Numbered from the stretch's first letter, positions 51,335 to 61,074 are shown. The stretch: DNA of 64,000 nucleotides from Roseovarius halotolerans (GCF_900172255.1 NZ_FWFU01000004.1:434001-498000), one strand, 5' to 3'. Numbers and translations: made by a program. Notes: a model not told the origin generated them from the sequence alone.

Positions 51335-53113
51335 ATGAAAATGACCACAGAAGAAGCCTTTGTGAAAACACTCCAACGGCATGGGATCGAACATGCTTTC
51401 GGGATCATCGGGTCGGCGATGATGCCGATTTCGGATCTGTTTCCGCAGGCGGGAATCATGTTCTGGGATTGTGCGCACGAGGGTAGCGCCGGGATGATGG
51501 CGGATGGCTACACGCGCGCGACCGGCAAGATGTCGATGATGATCGCGCAGAACGGCCCCGGCATCACCAATTTCGTGACCGCTGTGAAGACCGCATATTG
51601 GAACCACACCCCGCTGCTGTTGGTGACGCCGCAGGCGGCCAACAAGACGATCGGCCAGGGCGGCTTCCAGGAGGTCGAGCAGATGGCCCTGTTCCAGGAC
51701 ATGGTCGCCTATCAGGAAGAAGTGCGCGATCCGACCCGCGTTGCCGAGGTGCTGGCGCGCGTGATCTCCCAGGCCAAGCGCCTGTCGGGTCCGGCGCAGA
51801 TCAACATTCCGCGCGATTACTGGACCCAGGTGGTCGATATCGACCTGCCCGAGGCGCTGGAATTCGAGCGCTCGCCGGGTGGCGAAGGTTCGGTGGAGCG
51901 GGCTGCGAAACTGATGTCCGAGGCGAAGAACCCGGTCATCCTGAACGGCGCGGGCGTCGTCCTTTCGGATGGCGGGATCGACGCCAGCAAGGCGCTGGCC
52001 GAACGTCTGGATGCACCTGTCTGTGTCGGCTACCAGCATAACGATGCCTTCCCCGGCTCGCATCCGCTGTTCGCGGGGCCGCTTGGCTATAACGGCTCGA
52101 AAGCGGGGATGGAGCTGATCTCGCAGGCAGATGTGGTGCTGTGCCTTGGCACGCGCCTCAACCCATTCTCGACGCTGCCGGGCTATGGCATGGAATACTG
52201 GCCCAAGGACGCCAAGATCATCCAGGTCGACATCAACCCCGACCGGATCGGCCTGACCAAGAAGATCGAAGTCGGTATCGTGGGCGATGCCGCCAAAGTG
52301 GCCAAGGGCATCCTGGCACAGCTTGCCGAGACGGCTGGCGACGCGGGGCGCGATGCCCGCAAGGCGAAGATCGCCGAGACCAAATCCCGTTGGGCGCAGC
52401 AGCTCAGCAGCATGGATCATGAGGATGACGATCCCGGCACCACCTGGAACGAGCGCGCGCGCGCCGACAAGCCCGATTGGATGAGCCCGCGCATGGCATG
52501 GCGCGCAATCCAGTCCGCATTGCCGCGCGAGGCGATCATCAGCTCGGATATCGGCAACAACTGCGCCATCGGCAACGCCTATCCCTCGTTCGAGGCAGGC
52601 CGCAAATACCTGGCGCCGGGTCTGTTCGGACCCTGTGGCTATGGCCTGCCGGCGATCGTTGGCGCGAAGATCGGCTGCCCGGACGTTCCGGTCGTGGGCT
52701 TTGCCGGTGACGGCGCCTTCGGCATCGCGGTCAACGAGCTGACGGCGATCGGGCGCAGCGAATGGCCCGCAGTGACGCAGATCGTGTTCCGCAACTACCA
52801 GTGGGGCGCCGAAAAGCGTAACTCGACCCTGTGGTTCGATGACAATTTCGTCGGCACCGAGCTGGACCAGGAAGTGAGCTATGCCGGCATCGCCCAGGCC
52901 TGCGGCCTGAAGGGCGTCGTGGCGCGCAATATGGAAGAGCTGACCGAGGCGCTGAACCAGGCGATCAAGGACCAGATGGAGAATGGCAAGACCACGCTCA
53001 TCGAAGCCATGATCAACCAGGAGCTTGGCGAACCCTTCCGTCGTGACGCCATGAAGAAGCCCGTTCAGGTCGCCGGAATCGACAAGAACGACATGAAGCC
53101 CCAGAAGGTGTGA
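51335..53113 (+). CDS. xsc: Sulfoacetaldehyde acetyltransferase
   Basis: A 592-residue thiamine diphosphate enzyme that splits sulfoacetaldehyde, with phosphate, into acetyl phosphate and sulfite. The ThDP site has Glu in WDCAHEGSAGMMADGYTRA (N-terminal Pyr domain) and the Mg-binding GDGAFGIAVNELTAIG...FRNYQWGAEKRN in the C-terminal domain. The sequence, e.g. TEEAFVKTLQRHGIEHAFGI, matches Xsc closely. The start follows AGGAG. Its stop overlaps the pta start (TGATG), so the two are coupled. CTGGCCCTAC upstream at 51251-51260 echoes the tpa motif. Confidence 0.97.
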   Translation: MKMTTEEAFVKTLQRHGIEHAFGIIGSAMMPISDLFPQAGIMFWDCAHEGSAGMMADGYTRATGKMSMMIAQNGPGITNFVTAVKTAYWNHTPLLLVTPQAANKTIGQGGFQEVEQMALFQDMVAYQEEVRDPTRVAEVLARVISQAKRLSGPAQINIPRDYWTQVVDIDLPEALEFERSPGGEGSVERAAKLMSEAKNPVILNGAGVVLSDGGIDASKALAERLDAPVCVGYQHNDAFPGSHPLFAGPLGYNGSKAGMELISQADVVLCLGTRLNPFSTLPGYGMEYWPKDAKIIQVDINPDRIGLTKKIEVGIVGDAAKVAKGILAQLAETAGDAGRDARKAKIAETKSRWAQQLSSMDHEDDDPGTTWNERARADKPDWMSPRMAWRAIQSALPREAIISSDIGNNCAIGNAYPSFEAGRKYLAPGLFGPCGYGLPAIVGAKIGCPDVPVVGFAGDGAFGIAVNELTAIGRSEWPAVTQIVFRNYQWGAEKRNSTLWFDDNFVGTELDQEVSYAGIAQACGLKGVVARNMEELTEALNQAIKDQMENGKTTLIEAMINQELGEPFRRDAMKKPVQVAGIDKNDMKPQKV

Positions 53114-54138
53114 TGGCAGACGCACCCGACGCAACCACCCCGAGGCCGGTCGACCTTGTGCTTGCACAAGACCCGGCCCCGGCGGCGAAAATCGCCTTGA
53201 GCGAAGGCAGCGACCCCCGCGTGGTAGCGGGGGCGCTGGCGGCGCGCAGGGCCGGGATCGCCGGTATCATCCTTGTGGGCGACGAAGCGGGCGTGCGCGC
53301 CGCGCTGGCCACCGAAGGGGGCAGCGACGGTGACGGGATCGAGATCCACGATCCCGCCACATCGCCGCTGACCGAAGATTTCTCCGCCGCATATCACGAC
53401 CTGCGCCGCCATAAGGGCATTGACGCGGCCGCCGCGCAGACCGCGGTGCAAAGCCCTCTGGTCTATGCCGCGATGCTGGTGCGTCAGGGCTATGCCGACG
53501 GCACCGTGAGCGGCGCCGTGACGACCACCTCGGACGTCGTGCGCACCGCCCTTCAGGTCATCGGCAAGGCGCAGGGCGCCGCGATGGTGTCCAGCTTTTT
53601 CCTGATGTATCCGCCCGAACACGCCACAGGCGACGCGCGCGCCATGCTGTATTCCGATTGCGGGCTGGTCATCGATCCCTCGCCCGAGGAACTGGCCGCG
53701 ATCGCCGCCAGCTCGGCCGCATCCTGCCGGGCGCTGATGCGCCAGGAGCCGAAAATCGCCATGCTGTCCTTTTCCACCAAGGGCAGCGCGCGCCATGCCT
53801 GCGTGACCAAGGTCACTGACGCGCTGAAGCACCTCAAGAGCAGTCACCCGGATTTGCAGGCCGATGGGGAGCTACAGTTCGATGCCGCCTTCATGCCCTC
53901 GGTCGCGGCCTCCAAAGCGCCGGGTTCGGATGTGGCGGGGCATGCCAATGTCATGATCTTCCCCAATCTGGACGCCGGGAATATCGGCTACAAAATGACC
54001 CAACGGCTGGGTGGATATGCGGCCATCGGGCCGATTCTGCAGGGCCTTGCAAAACCCGCCAACGATCTTTCGCGCGGCTGTGTCGCGCAGGATGTGACCG
54101 AGATGATCGCAGTGACCGTATTGCAGGCCCGCGCCTGA
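53113..54138 (+). CDS. pta: Phosphate acetyltransferase
   Basis: A 341-residue enzyme that turns the acetyl phosphate made by Xsc into acetyl-CoA. It is the short form without the DRTGG regulatory domain. AKIALSEGSDPRVVAGALAA, LVRQGYADGTVSGAVTTTSD, LPLLSFSTKGSARH-like MLSFSTKGSARHACVTKV, and NVMIFPNLDAGNIGYKMTQR are diagnostic. The ATG overlaps the xsc stop. This xsc-pta pair is the usual one in taurine users. Confidence 0.95.
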   Translation: MADAPDATTPRPVDLVLAQDPAPAAKIALSEGSDPRVVAGALAARRAGIAGIILVGDEAGVRAALATEGGSDGDGIEIHDPATSPLTEDFSAAYHDLRRHKGIDAAAAQTAVQSPLVYAAMLVRQGYADGTVSGAVTTTSDVVRTALQVIGKAQGAAMVSSFFLMYPPEHATGDARAMLYSDCGLVIDPSPEELAAIAASSAASCRALMRQEPKIAMLSFSTKGSARHACVTKVTDALKHLKSSHPDLQADGELQFDAAFMPSVAASKAPGSDVAGHANVMIFPNLDAGNIGYKMTQRLGGYAAIGPILQGLAKPANDLSRGCVAQDVTEMIAVTVLQARA

Positions 54139-54240
54139 TCCGAAAACCGGGGCAGAGATCCCGGACAGACCTCAAGCAACCGCCATGTCGGGCGTCAGAC
54201 GATGCCCCGCCGTGACCGACGCCAAAACAGGGAACGCCCG

Positions 54241-57069
54241 ATGACACATCACCAGCCCAAGATCGAGACCTCGCCCAAGGTGTCCGACGAGGTGCGCAAG
54301 ACCACCTGTTACATGTGCGCCTGCCGCTGTGGCATCAACGTCCACATGAAGGATGGCAAGGTCGCCTATATCGAGGGCAACCGGGACCATCCGGTCAATC
54401 GGGGTGTCCTGTGCGCCAAGGGCAGCGCCGGGATCATGCAGCATAACGCCCCCTCGCGGCTGCGTGCGCCGATGAAGCGGGTGGGGCCGCGCGGCTCGGG
54501 CGAATTCGAGGAAATCAGCTGGGACGAGGCGCTGAAGATCGCCACCGGCTGGCTTGCGCCGCTGCGCGCCGAAGCACCCGAAAAGCTGGCCTTTTTCACC
54601 GGGCGCGATCAGTCGCAGAGCTTCACCAGCTACTGGGCGCAGAACTTCGGCACGCCGAACTATGCCGCGCATGGCGGGTTCTGTTCAGTCAACATGGCAG
54701 CGGCCGGCATCTACACGATGGGCGGCGCGTTCTGGGAATTCGGCCAGCCCGACTGGGATCATACCAAGCTGTTCATGATCTTCGGCGTCGCCGAGGACCA
54801 TGACAGCAACCCCATCAAGATGGGCATCGGCAAGATCAAGGCGCGCGGTGCCAAGGTGATCGGGGTCAATCCGATCCGCTCGGGTTATAACGCGGTGGCC
54901 GACGACTGGGTCGGCATCACCCCCGGAACCGATGGGCTGTTCATCCTGTCGCTGGTGCACGAGCTGCTGCGCGCCGGGCGGATCGATCTGGATTACCTGG
55001 CACGCTACACGAATGCGCCGGTCCTGGTGAACATGGATCCCGAATCCCCCGAGCACGGGCTGCTGATGCGCGACGAGGACGGCAAGACGCTGGTCATCGA
55101 TCGCAAGACCGGCAAGCTGACGCCGTTCGACCAGAAAGGCGTGCAGCCTGACCTCTCGGCCAGCTACCGGCATGGGGGTGTCACCCACAAGCCGGTCATG
55201 CACCTGATTGCGGAACGCTACATGGATTCGCAATACGCCCCCGAGGCCGTGGCCGGGCGTTGCGGCATCAGCGCCGACAAGATCCGCACCATTGCCGCCG
55301 AACTGGCCCGTGTGGCCTTTGACGAGGAAATCGTGCTCGACCAGGAATGGACGGATTTCCGGGGCGAGACCCACAAGCAGATGAAGGGCCGCCCGGTTGC
55401 GTTCCACGCGATGCGCGGGATTTCGGCGCATTCCAACGGGTTCCAGACCTGCCGTGCACTGCATATGCTTCAGATCCTGCTGGGGTCGGTCGAGGTGCCC
55501 GGCGGTTTCCGCTTCAAGCCGCCCTATCCCAAGCCTGTCAGCGCCCACCCCAAGCCGCACAGCGCGGTGACACCGGACAAGCCGCTGGACGGCCCGCATC
55601 TGGGTTTCGTGCAGGGGCCGGACGATCTGGCGCTGAAGGACGATGGCAGCCCGGTGCGCATCGACAAGGCGTTTACATGGGAAAACCCGATGTCGGCGCA
55701 TGGGCTGATGCATATGGTGATCTCGAACGCCCATGCCGGCGATCCCTACAAGATCGACACGCTGTTCATGTACATGGCGAACATGTCCTGGAATTCCAGC
55801 ATGAATACGCGCGGCGTGATCGACATGCTGACGGACAAGGATGAAAACGGCGAGCATGTCATCCCGCATATCATCTATTCGGATGCGTATAGTTCGGAGA
55901 TGGTTGCCTATGCCGACCTGATCCTGCCCGATACCACCTATCTGGAGCGCCATGACTGCATCAGCCTGCTGGACCGCCCGATCTGCGAGGCGGATGCTGC
56001 GGCAGATGCGATCCGCTGGCCGGTGGTCGAACCCGACCGCGATGTGCGCGGCTTTCAATCCGCGCTGTGCGATCTTGGTGCACGGCTGGGCCTGCCGGGC
56101 TTCGTCAATGCCGATGGCAGCCAGAAATACGCCGACTACGCCGACTACATCACCAATCACGAGCGCAAGCCGGGCATCGGCCCGCTGGCGGGCTGGCGCA
56201 AGGGCGAGACCGGCCCAAGCCACGGGCGCGGCGCGCCCAATCCCGAGCAGTTGGACCGCTACATCGAGAATGGCGGCTTCTTCGTGAAACACATCCCCGA
56301 CGCGGCCAGCTACTACAAGCCGTGGAACATGGCCTATCAGGACTGGGCGGTGGAGCTGGGCATCTTTGACAGCCCGCAGCCCTATATCTTCGACCTCTAT
56401 GTCGAGCCGCTGCGCCGCTTCCAGCTGGCTGCCGAGGGCCACGGCGAACGCCAGCCTCCGGACCACCTGCGTGAACGCATCCGCGAAACACTGGACCCGC
56501 TGCCGATCTGGTATCCGCCATTCGAGGATGGCGGCATCGATACCGAAGAGTTCCCGGTTCACGCCCTGACGCAGCGGCCGATGGCGATGTATCACAGCTG
56601 GGGCAGCCAGAATGCGTGGCTGCGCCAGATCCACGGGCATAACCCGCTCTACCTGCCGACCGGGCTTTGGGAGGCGAACGGCTTTGCCGATGGTGACTGG
56701 GCGCGTGTCACCTCGGCACATGGCGAAATCACCGTTCCCGTGGCGCATATGGCCGCGCTCAACGAAAACACGGTCTGGACCTGGAACGCCATCGGCAAGC
56801 GCAAGGGGGCCTGGGCGCTGGACAAGGACGCGCCCGAAGCGACCAAGGGTTTCCTTCTGAACCATCTCATTCACGAGTTGCTGCCGGCCAAGGGCGACGG
56901 GCTGAGATGGGCCAATTCGGATCCGATCACCGGGCAGGCGGCATGGTTCGACCTGCGTGTGAAGATCGAAAAGGTGGCCGCCCCCACCGAAAGCCAGCCC
57001 GGCTTGCCGCCGATCCACTCGCCGGTGGGCCAGGGCCCCGATCATCTGGAATGGAAGGTGGGCAAATGA
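54241..57069 (+). CDS. soeA: Sulfite dehydrogenase molybdopterin subunit SoeA
   Basis: A 942-residue molybdopterin oxidoreductase. The N-terminal 4Fe-4S site is C23-x2-C26-x3-C30-x27-C58 (TTCYMCACRCG, GVLCAKG); an extra Cys28 lies inside it. Cys148 in AHGGFCSVNMA may be the Mo ligand. No Tat signal is present, consistent with a cytoplasmic SoeA oxidising sulfite to sulfate with electrons passing to quinone. The start at 54241 follows AGGGA and excludes an upstream ATG. It overlaps soeB as ATGA. Its place after xsc-pta fits disposal of the sulfite made by Xsc. Confidence 0.92.
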   Translation: MTHHQPKIETSPKVSDEVRKTTCYMCACRCGINVHMKDGKVAYIEGNRDHPVNRGVLCAKGSAGIMQHNAPSRLRAPMKRVGPRGSGEFEEISWDEALKIATGWLAPLRAEAPEKLAFFTGRDQSQSFTSYWAQNFGTPNYAAHGGFCSVNMAAAGIYTMGGAFWEFGQPDWDHTKLFMIFGVAEDHDSNPIKMGIGKIKARGAKVIGVNPIRSGYNAVADDWVGITPGTDGLFILSLVHELLRAGRIDLDYLARYTNAPVLVNMDPESPEHGLLMRDEDGKTLVIDRKTGKLTPFDQKGVQPDLSASYRHGGVTHKPVMHLIAERYMDSQYAPEAVAGRCGISADKIRTIAAELARVAFDEEIVLDQEWTDFRGETHKQMKGRPVAFHAMRGISAHSNGFQTCRALHMLQILLGSVEVPGGFRFKPPYPKPVSAHPKPHSAVTPDKPLDGPHLGFVQGPDDLALKDDGSPVRIDKAFTWENPMSAHGLMHMVISNAHAGDPYKIDTLFMYMANMSWNSSMNTRGVIDMLTDKDENGEHVIPHIIYSDAYSSEMVAYADLILPDTTYLERHDCISLLDRPICEADAAADAIRWPVVEPDRDVRGFQSALCDLGARLGLPGFVNADGSQKYADYADYITNHERKPGIGPLAGWRKGETGPSHGRGAPNPEQLDRYIENGGFFVKHIPDAASYYKPWNMAYQDWAVELGIFDSPQPYIFDLYVEPLRRFQLAAEGHGERQPPDHLRERIRETLDPLPIWYPPFEDGGIDTEEFPVHALTQRPMAMYHSWGSQNAWLRQIHGHNPLYLPTGLWEANGFADGDWARVTSAHGEITVPVAHMAALNENTVWTWNAIGKRKGAWALDKDAPEATKGFLLNHLIHELLPAKGDGLRWANSDPITGQAAWFDLRVKIEKVAAPTESQPGLPPIHSPVGQGPDHLEWKVGK

Positions 57070-57836
57070 CACAGCTGCCAGACCGCACCGAAAAGAAGCT
57101 CGGCCTTGTAATCGACCTGGACACCTGCGTCGGCTGCCATGCCTGCGTGGTGTCCTGCAAGGGCTGGAACACCGAGAACTACGGTGCACCCCTATCGGAT
57201 CAGGACCCTTACGGCAGCGCGCCCACCGGCACGTTCCTCAATCGCGTGCATTCCTACGAGGTTCAGCCCGAGCAGGGCACTGCGCAGCTCATTCATTTCC
57301 CGAAATCATGCCTGCATTGCGAGGACGCGCCCTGCGTCACCGTCTGCCCTACGGGTGCCAGCTATAAGCGGGTCGAGGACGGGATCGTTCTGGTCAACGA
57401 GACTGACTGCATCGGGTGCGGCCTCTGTGCCTGGGCCTGCCCTTACGGCGCGCGCGAACTGGACGCGGCCGAAGGCGTCATGAAGAAATGCACGCTATGC
57501 GTCGATCGCATCTATAACGAAAACCTGCCCGAGGAAGACCGGGTGCCGGCCTGCGTGCGCACCTGCCCGGCGGGGGCGCGGCATTTCGGCGACCTGGGAG
57601 ACCCGGACAGCGACGTGTCGCAGCTGGTCGAGGCGCGAGGCGGTGTCGACCTGATGCCCGAGCAAGGCACGAAACCGGTCAACAAATACCTGCCGCCACG
57701 CCCCAAGGACCAAATGGACCGCCCCGCAGCGCAGCCCGAAGGCGATATCGACGTGCTGGCGCCATTCCTGAAGCCGGTAGCCGAAGAGCCGAAGGGCTTC
57801 ATCGGCTGGCTCGACAAGGCATTGGAGAAACTCTGA
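57066..57836 (+). CDS. soeB: Sulfite dehydrogenase iron-sulfur subunit SoeB
   Basis: A 256-residue ferredoxin-type protein with four cysteine groups: CVGCHACVVSC, CLHCEDAPCVTVCP, CIGCGLCAWACPYG and CTLC...CVRTCPAG. These should hold four 4Fe-4S clusters carrying electrons from SoeA to SoeC. The C-terminal tail (DVLAPFLKPVAEEPKGF) is typical. The ATG overlaps the soeA stop and the soeC ATG follows one base after its own stop. Confidence 0.94.
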   Translation: MTQLPDRTEKKLGLVIDLDTCVGCHACVVSCKGWNTENYGAPLSDQDPYGSAPTGTFLNRVHSYEVQPEQGTAQLIHFPKSCLHCEDAPCVTVCPTGASYKRVEDGIVLVNETDCIGCGLCAWACPYGARELDAAEGVMKKCTLCVDRIYNENLPEEDRVPACVRTCPAGARHFGDLGDPDSDVSQLVEARGGVDLMPEQGTKPVNKYLPPRPKDQMDRPAAQPEGDIDVLAPFLKPVAEEPKGFIGWLDKALEKL

Positions 57837-57837
57837 C

Positions 57838-58710
57838 ATGCATCCCGCCCCTTCTGTCATCATCTTCACCACGCTTTCCGGGCTTGGGTTCGGGCTTCTT
57901 GTCTGGCTGGGCATGGGGTTTCCCTTTGTCACGGGATGGGTGGCTTTTGCCTTTTTCGCGATCGCCTATGCGCTGGCCGTGGGCGGGCTCATGGCCTCGA
58001 CGTTTCACCTCGGGCATCCCGAACGGGCGCTGAAGGCGTTCACCCAATGGCGGACAAGCTGGCTGAGCCGAGAGGCATGGGTCAGCGTCGCGGCGCTGAT
58101 CGTGATGGCGCTCTATGGTGCAGGGCTGGTGTTTCTTGGCGCCAAATGGACCGCCCTTGGGTGGCTGGGCGCGGCGCTGTCGCTGCTGACGGTCTATTGC
58201 ACCTCGATGATCTACGGGCAGCTCAAGACCGTGCCGCGCTGGAAAACACCGCTGACGCCGGCGCTGATGCTGGCGATCGCGTTGGCGGGCGGCGCGCTTT
58301 TGGCCGGGCAAGCCCTGGCGGCATTGATCCTGCTACCGGTGGCGGCGGTGCTTCAGGTGCTGTGGTGGGTGCGCGGCGACATGGCCCTGAGCCGGAGCGG
58401 CACCGACATGGCCAGCGCCACGCAGCTTGGCGATATCGGCGCGGTGCGCGCCTTCGAGCCGCCGCATACCGGGACCAACTACCTCTTGCGCGAATTCGTT
58501 CACGTGGTCGGGCGCAGGCATTCGATCAAGCTGCGGATCATCGCGCTGATCCTGGGATACGCGCTGCCGGTGGTGCTTCTGCTGGCGCCGTTCACGCATC
58601 TGATGGCGTTTCTGGCGGTGGTGTCGCACCTGGCCGGAATCGCCGCCTCGCGCTGGCTGTTCTTTGCAGAAGCCGAGCATGTGGTCGGCCTCTACTACGG
58701 CAAGCGCTGA
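57838..58710 (+). CDS. soeC: Sulfite dehydrogenase membrane anchor SoeC (DmsC-like)
   Basis: A 290-residue membrane protein with about eight hydrophobic segments. It resembles DmsC/SoeC anchors: FHLGHPERALKAFTQWRTSWLSREAW (residues 58-83) is a strong signature, and the C-terminus has ASRWLFFAEAEHVVGLYYG. It binds SoeAB to the inner face of the membrane and reduces quinone. It ends the soe operon before a hairpin. Confidence 0.93.
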   Translation: MHPAPSVIIFTTLSGLGFGLLVWLGMGFPFVTGWVAFAFFAIAYALAVGGLMASTFHLGHPERALKAFTQWRTSWLSREAWVSVAALIVMALYGAGLVFLGAKWTALGWLGAALSLLTVYCTSMIYGQLKTVPRWKTPLTPALMLAIALAGGALLAGQALAALILLPVAAVLQVLWWVRGDMALSRSGTDMASATQLGDIGAVRAFEPPHTGTNYLLREFVHVVGRRHSIKLRIIALILGYALPVVLLLAPFTHLMAFLAVVSHLAGIAASRWLFFAEAEHVVGLYYGKR

Positions 58711-58713
58711 ACG

Positions 58714-58732
58714 GGCGGCGCGGGACGCCGCC
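58714..58732. terminator. Hairpin between soeC and the convergent DUF1523 gene
   Basis: GGCGGCG and CGCCGCC form a 7-bp stem with a 5-nt loop right after the soeC stop. It has no T-run on either side but sits where both convergent units must end. Confidence 0.5.
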
Positions 58733-58738
58733 GGGCAA

Positions 58739-59320
58739 CTATTCGTCTTGCCCGGTCCATTGTGCGATCTTGGGATCGAGCCGGTTGGCGCGAAAGCGTT
58801 TCCAGCGCACCCGAATACCCCAGGCGAAAGCGGCAAGCAGGGTCAACAGGATGATGTTGAACCACGGGATGATCCGCTGATCCGGCCCCGTGGCCGCCTC
58901 GACCGCGACCGCATTGGGATAGATCGACAAGAACTCGTTGCGCCATCCGTAATGCGTGACGACAACCCATTGCGGACTGGCGGCGTTCTTCTTTGAAATG
59001 AGATCCGAAGCCTCGGCCTGAAGGTTCGAGGTATCGAACTTGAAGTAGGGCGGCCAACCCCAGCCGGTATCCTCGTTGCGATAGATCATCGGCTTGTCAT
59101 TGGTGCGGAAGGTCTGAATGAAGAACACGTCGCGATTGGTGCTGGTCATGTCCTCGCCGGTGTCGGCCCCGGACCAGAACAACGAGTTGTCCCCCGGATC
59201 GACGCGCTTTTCGTAGGTGTCGGTGATCCGGCCGATATCGTGCTGCGGCAGCGTGTAGTGCAGGAACGCCACCACCAAGAGCCAGAACAGCCCCCAGAAT
59301 CCCCATTTGACATAGACCAT
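58739..59320 (-). CDS. DUF1523-family membrane protein
   Basis: A 193-residue protein with a membrane segment at each end (residues about 5-22 and 150-168) and a soluble domain between. That domain includes LPQHDIGRITDTYEKRVD, FFIQTFRTNDKPMIYRNEDTG and WGWPPYFKFDTSNLQAEA. This pattern is the DUF1523 family, found widely in Roseobacters, whose function is unknown. The start at 59320 is 10 nt after the stop of the small membrane gene upstream, so the two form an operon. Confidence 0.8.
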   Translation of the reverse strand: MVYVKWGFWGLFWLLVVAFLHYTLPQHDIGRITDTYEKRVDPGDNSLFWSGADTGEDMTSTNRDVFFIQTFRTNDKPMIYRNEDTGWGWPPYFKFDTSNLQAEASDLISKKNAASPQWVVVTHYGWRNEFLSIYPNAVAVEAATGPDQRIIPWFNIILLTLLAAFAWGIRVRWKRFRANRLDPKIAQWTGQDE

Positions 59321-59330
59321 TCCGGCCCCC

Positions 59331-59597
59331 TCACATGAAATTCGTCACATAGATGATCACCGCGATCACGGTGACCGGGATGACATAGACCAGCAGGATC
59401 AGCCTGCGCCTGAGCGAATGCTCGTAGTCGGTCATCCCTGTCTCGATATAGGTATCCTTGTCGCCGGGCCTACCCGTTTCCTCCCATTCGCGCTCGAGTT
59501 TTCCGCGCCGGACCGCGCGGGACCAGAGCGAGATCGCCACGTAGATGACCGTCAGGGCAATGAAGCCGAACACCACGAGTCGCACAAATGCCAGCAT
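59331..59597 (-). CDS. Small two-pass membrane protein of unknown function
   Basis: I do not recognise this 88-residue protein. It has membrane segments at about residues 5-24 (VRLVVFGFIALTVIYVAISL) and 66-86 (LILLVYVIPVTVIAVIIYV), with a charged linker between them (SRAVRRGKLEREWEETGRPG, then DYEHSLRRR). With both ends short, the linker should face the cytoplasm by the positive-inside rule. It is the first gene of a two-gene unit with the DUF1523 protein. The Shine-Dalgarno sequence is weak. Confidence 0.75.
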   Translation of the reverse strand: MLAFVRLVVFGFIALTVIYVAISLWSRAVRRGKLEREWEETGRPGDKDTYIETGMTDYEHSLRRRLILLVYVIPVTVIAVIIYVTNFM

Positions 59598-59677
59598 TCA
59601 GGCCCCGCCCATGTCTGTAACCATTTGCACCTGAATAAGGATTGATCCGCCCCGGCGCAATGACAGCATGCCGGGTG

Positions 59678-59702
59678 ACGGGCGGCCACACGGGCCGCCC
59701 GG
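59678..59702 (-). terminator. Terminator hairpin after the creatinase gene
   Basis: GGGCGGCC and GGCCGCCC pair over 8 bp around a 5-nt loop, 9 nt beyond the creatinase stop on the minus strand. The T-run is weak. Confidence 0.6.
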
Positions 59703-59709
59703 AGGGGCT

Positions 59710-60918
59710 TCAACCGATCACATTGAAGTCCGGTCCGTAGGGATAGCCGGTGATGTTCTCGTTGCCGTCGGGCGTGATCACCAGGATATCATGCTCGCGG
59801 TAGCCCCCTGCACCGGGCTGTCCCTTGGGCAGGGTCAGCATCGGTTCCATGCTGATCACCATGCCGGGCTGAAGGATCGTGTCGATATCCTCGCGCAGTT
59901 CCAGACCGGCCTCGCGCCCGTAATAGTGGCTCAGCACCCCGAAGGAATGGCCATAACCGAAGGTCCGGTATTGCAGGAGGTCGCGTTCCTCGAAGAAGGC
60001 GTTGATCGCGTGGGTCACCTCGGCGCAGCTGATCCCCGGTTTGAGTAGCGATATACCGTATTCATGCGCCGCGACATTGGCCTCCCAGATCCTGAGGCTG
60101 GCATCGTCCACCTCGCCCAGGAACATGGTGCGCTCGAGCGCGGTGTAATAGCCCGAGACCATCGGAAAGGTGTTGAGGCTCAGGATATCGCCGCGTTCGA
60201 GGCGGCGCGCGGTCACCGGGTTGTGTGCGCCATCGGTATTGATCCCCGACTGAAACCAGACCCAGGTGTCGCGGTATTCGGCGTCGGGGAAGCTTCGGGC
60301 GATCTCCTGTTCCATCGCGTCGCGACCGGCCATTGCCACGTCGATCTCGCGCACGCCTTCCGCCACCGCCTCGCGGATCGCATAGCCGCCAAGATCGGCC
60401 ACCCGCGCGCCTTCGCGGATCAACGCGATCTCGGCGGGGGACTTCCACAGGCGCTGGCGCATGGTCGCAGCGGCGACATCGACCATCGTAAGCGGCTTCA
60501 GCACATCCTCGAGCGCATCGCGCTGTTGCAGGGTCAGGTGATCGCCCTCGTAACCCACGACACGGTTTTCCCCGGCCACCGACAGGACCGCACGCCAGAA
60601 ATTGCCGCGCTGCCAGTCCGTGTAGGTGATCGCGTCACCATATGAGCGCCGCCAGGGCTGCCCTGCGTCGATCCCCGCGCTGATCGTCACGCAGTCGGTG
60701 TCGGTCACCACAAGGCCGTAGGGGCGCCCGAACGCGCAATAAAGGAACCCGCTGTAGTAGGCGATATTGTGCATCGAGGTGAAGACGACCGCCTGCGCGC
60801 CGGCATCGTCCATGATCTGGCGCAACCCTTTGAGGCGGGCTTCATATTCGATTTCGGCAAAGGGCAGCTTGGCCTTTTCGCCATTGTGGAAACGATACAT
60901 TTCAGGACGTGCAGTCAT
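59710..60918 (-). CDS. Creatinase (creatine amidinohydrolase)
   Basis: A 402-residue pita-bread-fold (M24) protein. It matches Pseudomonas creatinase closely over its whole length: NIAYYSGFLYCAFGRPYGLVV, AGQPWRRSYGD, YTDWQRGNF, WFQSGINTDGAHNP, GYYTALERTMFLGEV, YRTFGYGHSFGVLSHYYGRE and PGAGGYREHDILV. Creatinase hydrolyses creatine to sarcosine and urea. The closely related ectoine hydrolase DoeA is less likely given the GINTDGAHNP-to-GRE identity. The start at 60918 follows AGGAGG; the open frame continues upstream only because it is antisense to the next gene. No creatininase or sarcosine oxidase gene is beside it. Confidence 0.88.
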   Translation of the reverse strand: MTARPEMYRFHNGEKAKLPFAEIEYEARLKGLRQIMDDAGAQAVVFTSMHNIAYYSGFLYCAFGRPYGLVVTDTDCVTISAGIDAGQPWRRSYGDAITYTDWQRGNFWRAVLSVAGENRVVGYEGDHLTLQQRDALEDVLKPLTMVDVAAATMRQRLWKSPAEIALIREGARVADLGGYAIREAVAEGVREIDVAMAGRDAMEQEIARSFPDAEYRDTWVWFQSGINTDGAHNPVTARRLERGDILSLNTFPMVSGYYTALERTMFLGEVDDASLRIWEANVAAHEYGISLLKPGISCAEVTHAINAFFEERDLLQYRTFGYGHSFGVLSHYYGREAGLELREDIDTILQPGMVISMEPMLTLPKGQPGAGGYREHDILVITPDGNENITGYPYGPDFNVIG

Positions 60919-61074
60919 GACGACCCTCCTTCGACAAGAAAGGTCCCGGCGTTCAGGACGGTTGGATTGCCGGCCCCGTGGAGCGACGCCATCGCCCCGG
61001 CCCGAACCCTTCCTTGCTGATCCTGACGGTTCTGGCAAGATGGTTTGCGACACCTTCAGAGGATTTTGACCACA

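Noticed and set aside
54685..57189. 834-codon open frame antisense to soeA
   Set aside because: It is Arg/His/Gly-rich shadow sequence without motifs. soeA is fully supported by cofactor motifs and operon overlaps.
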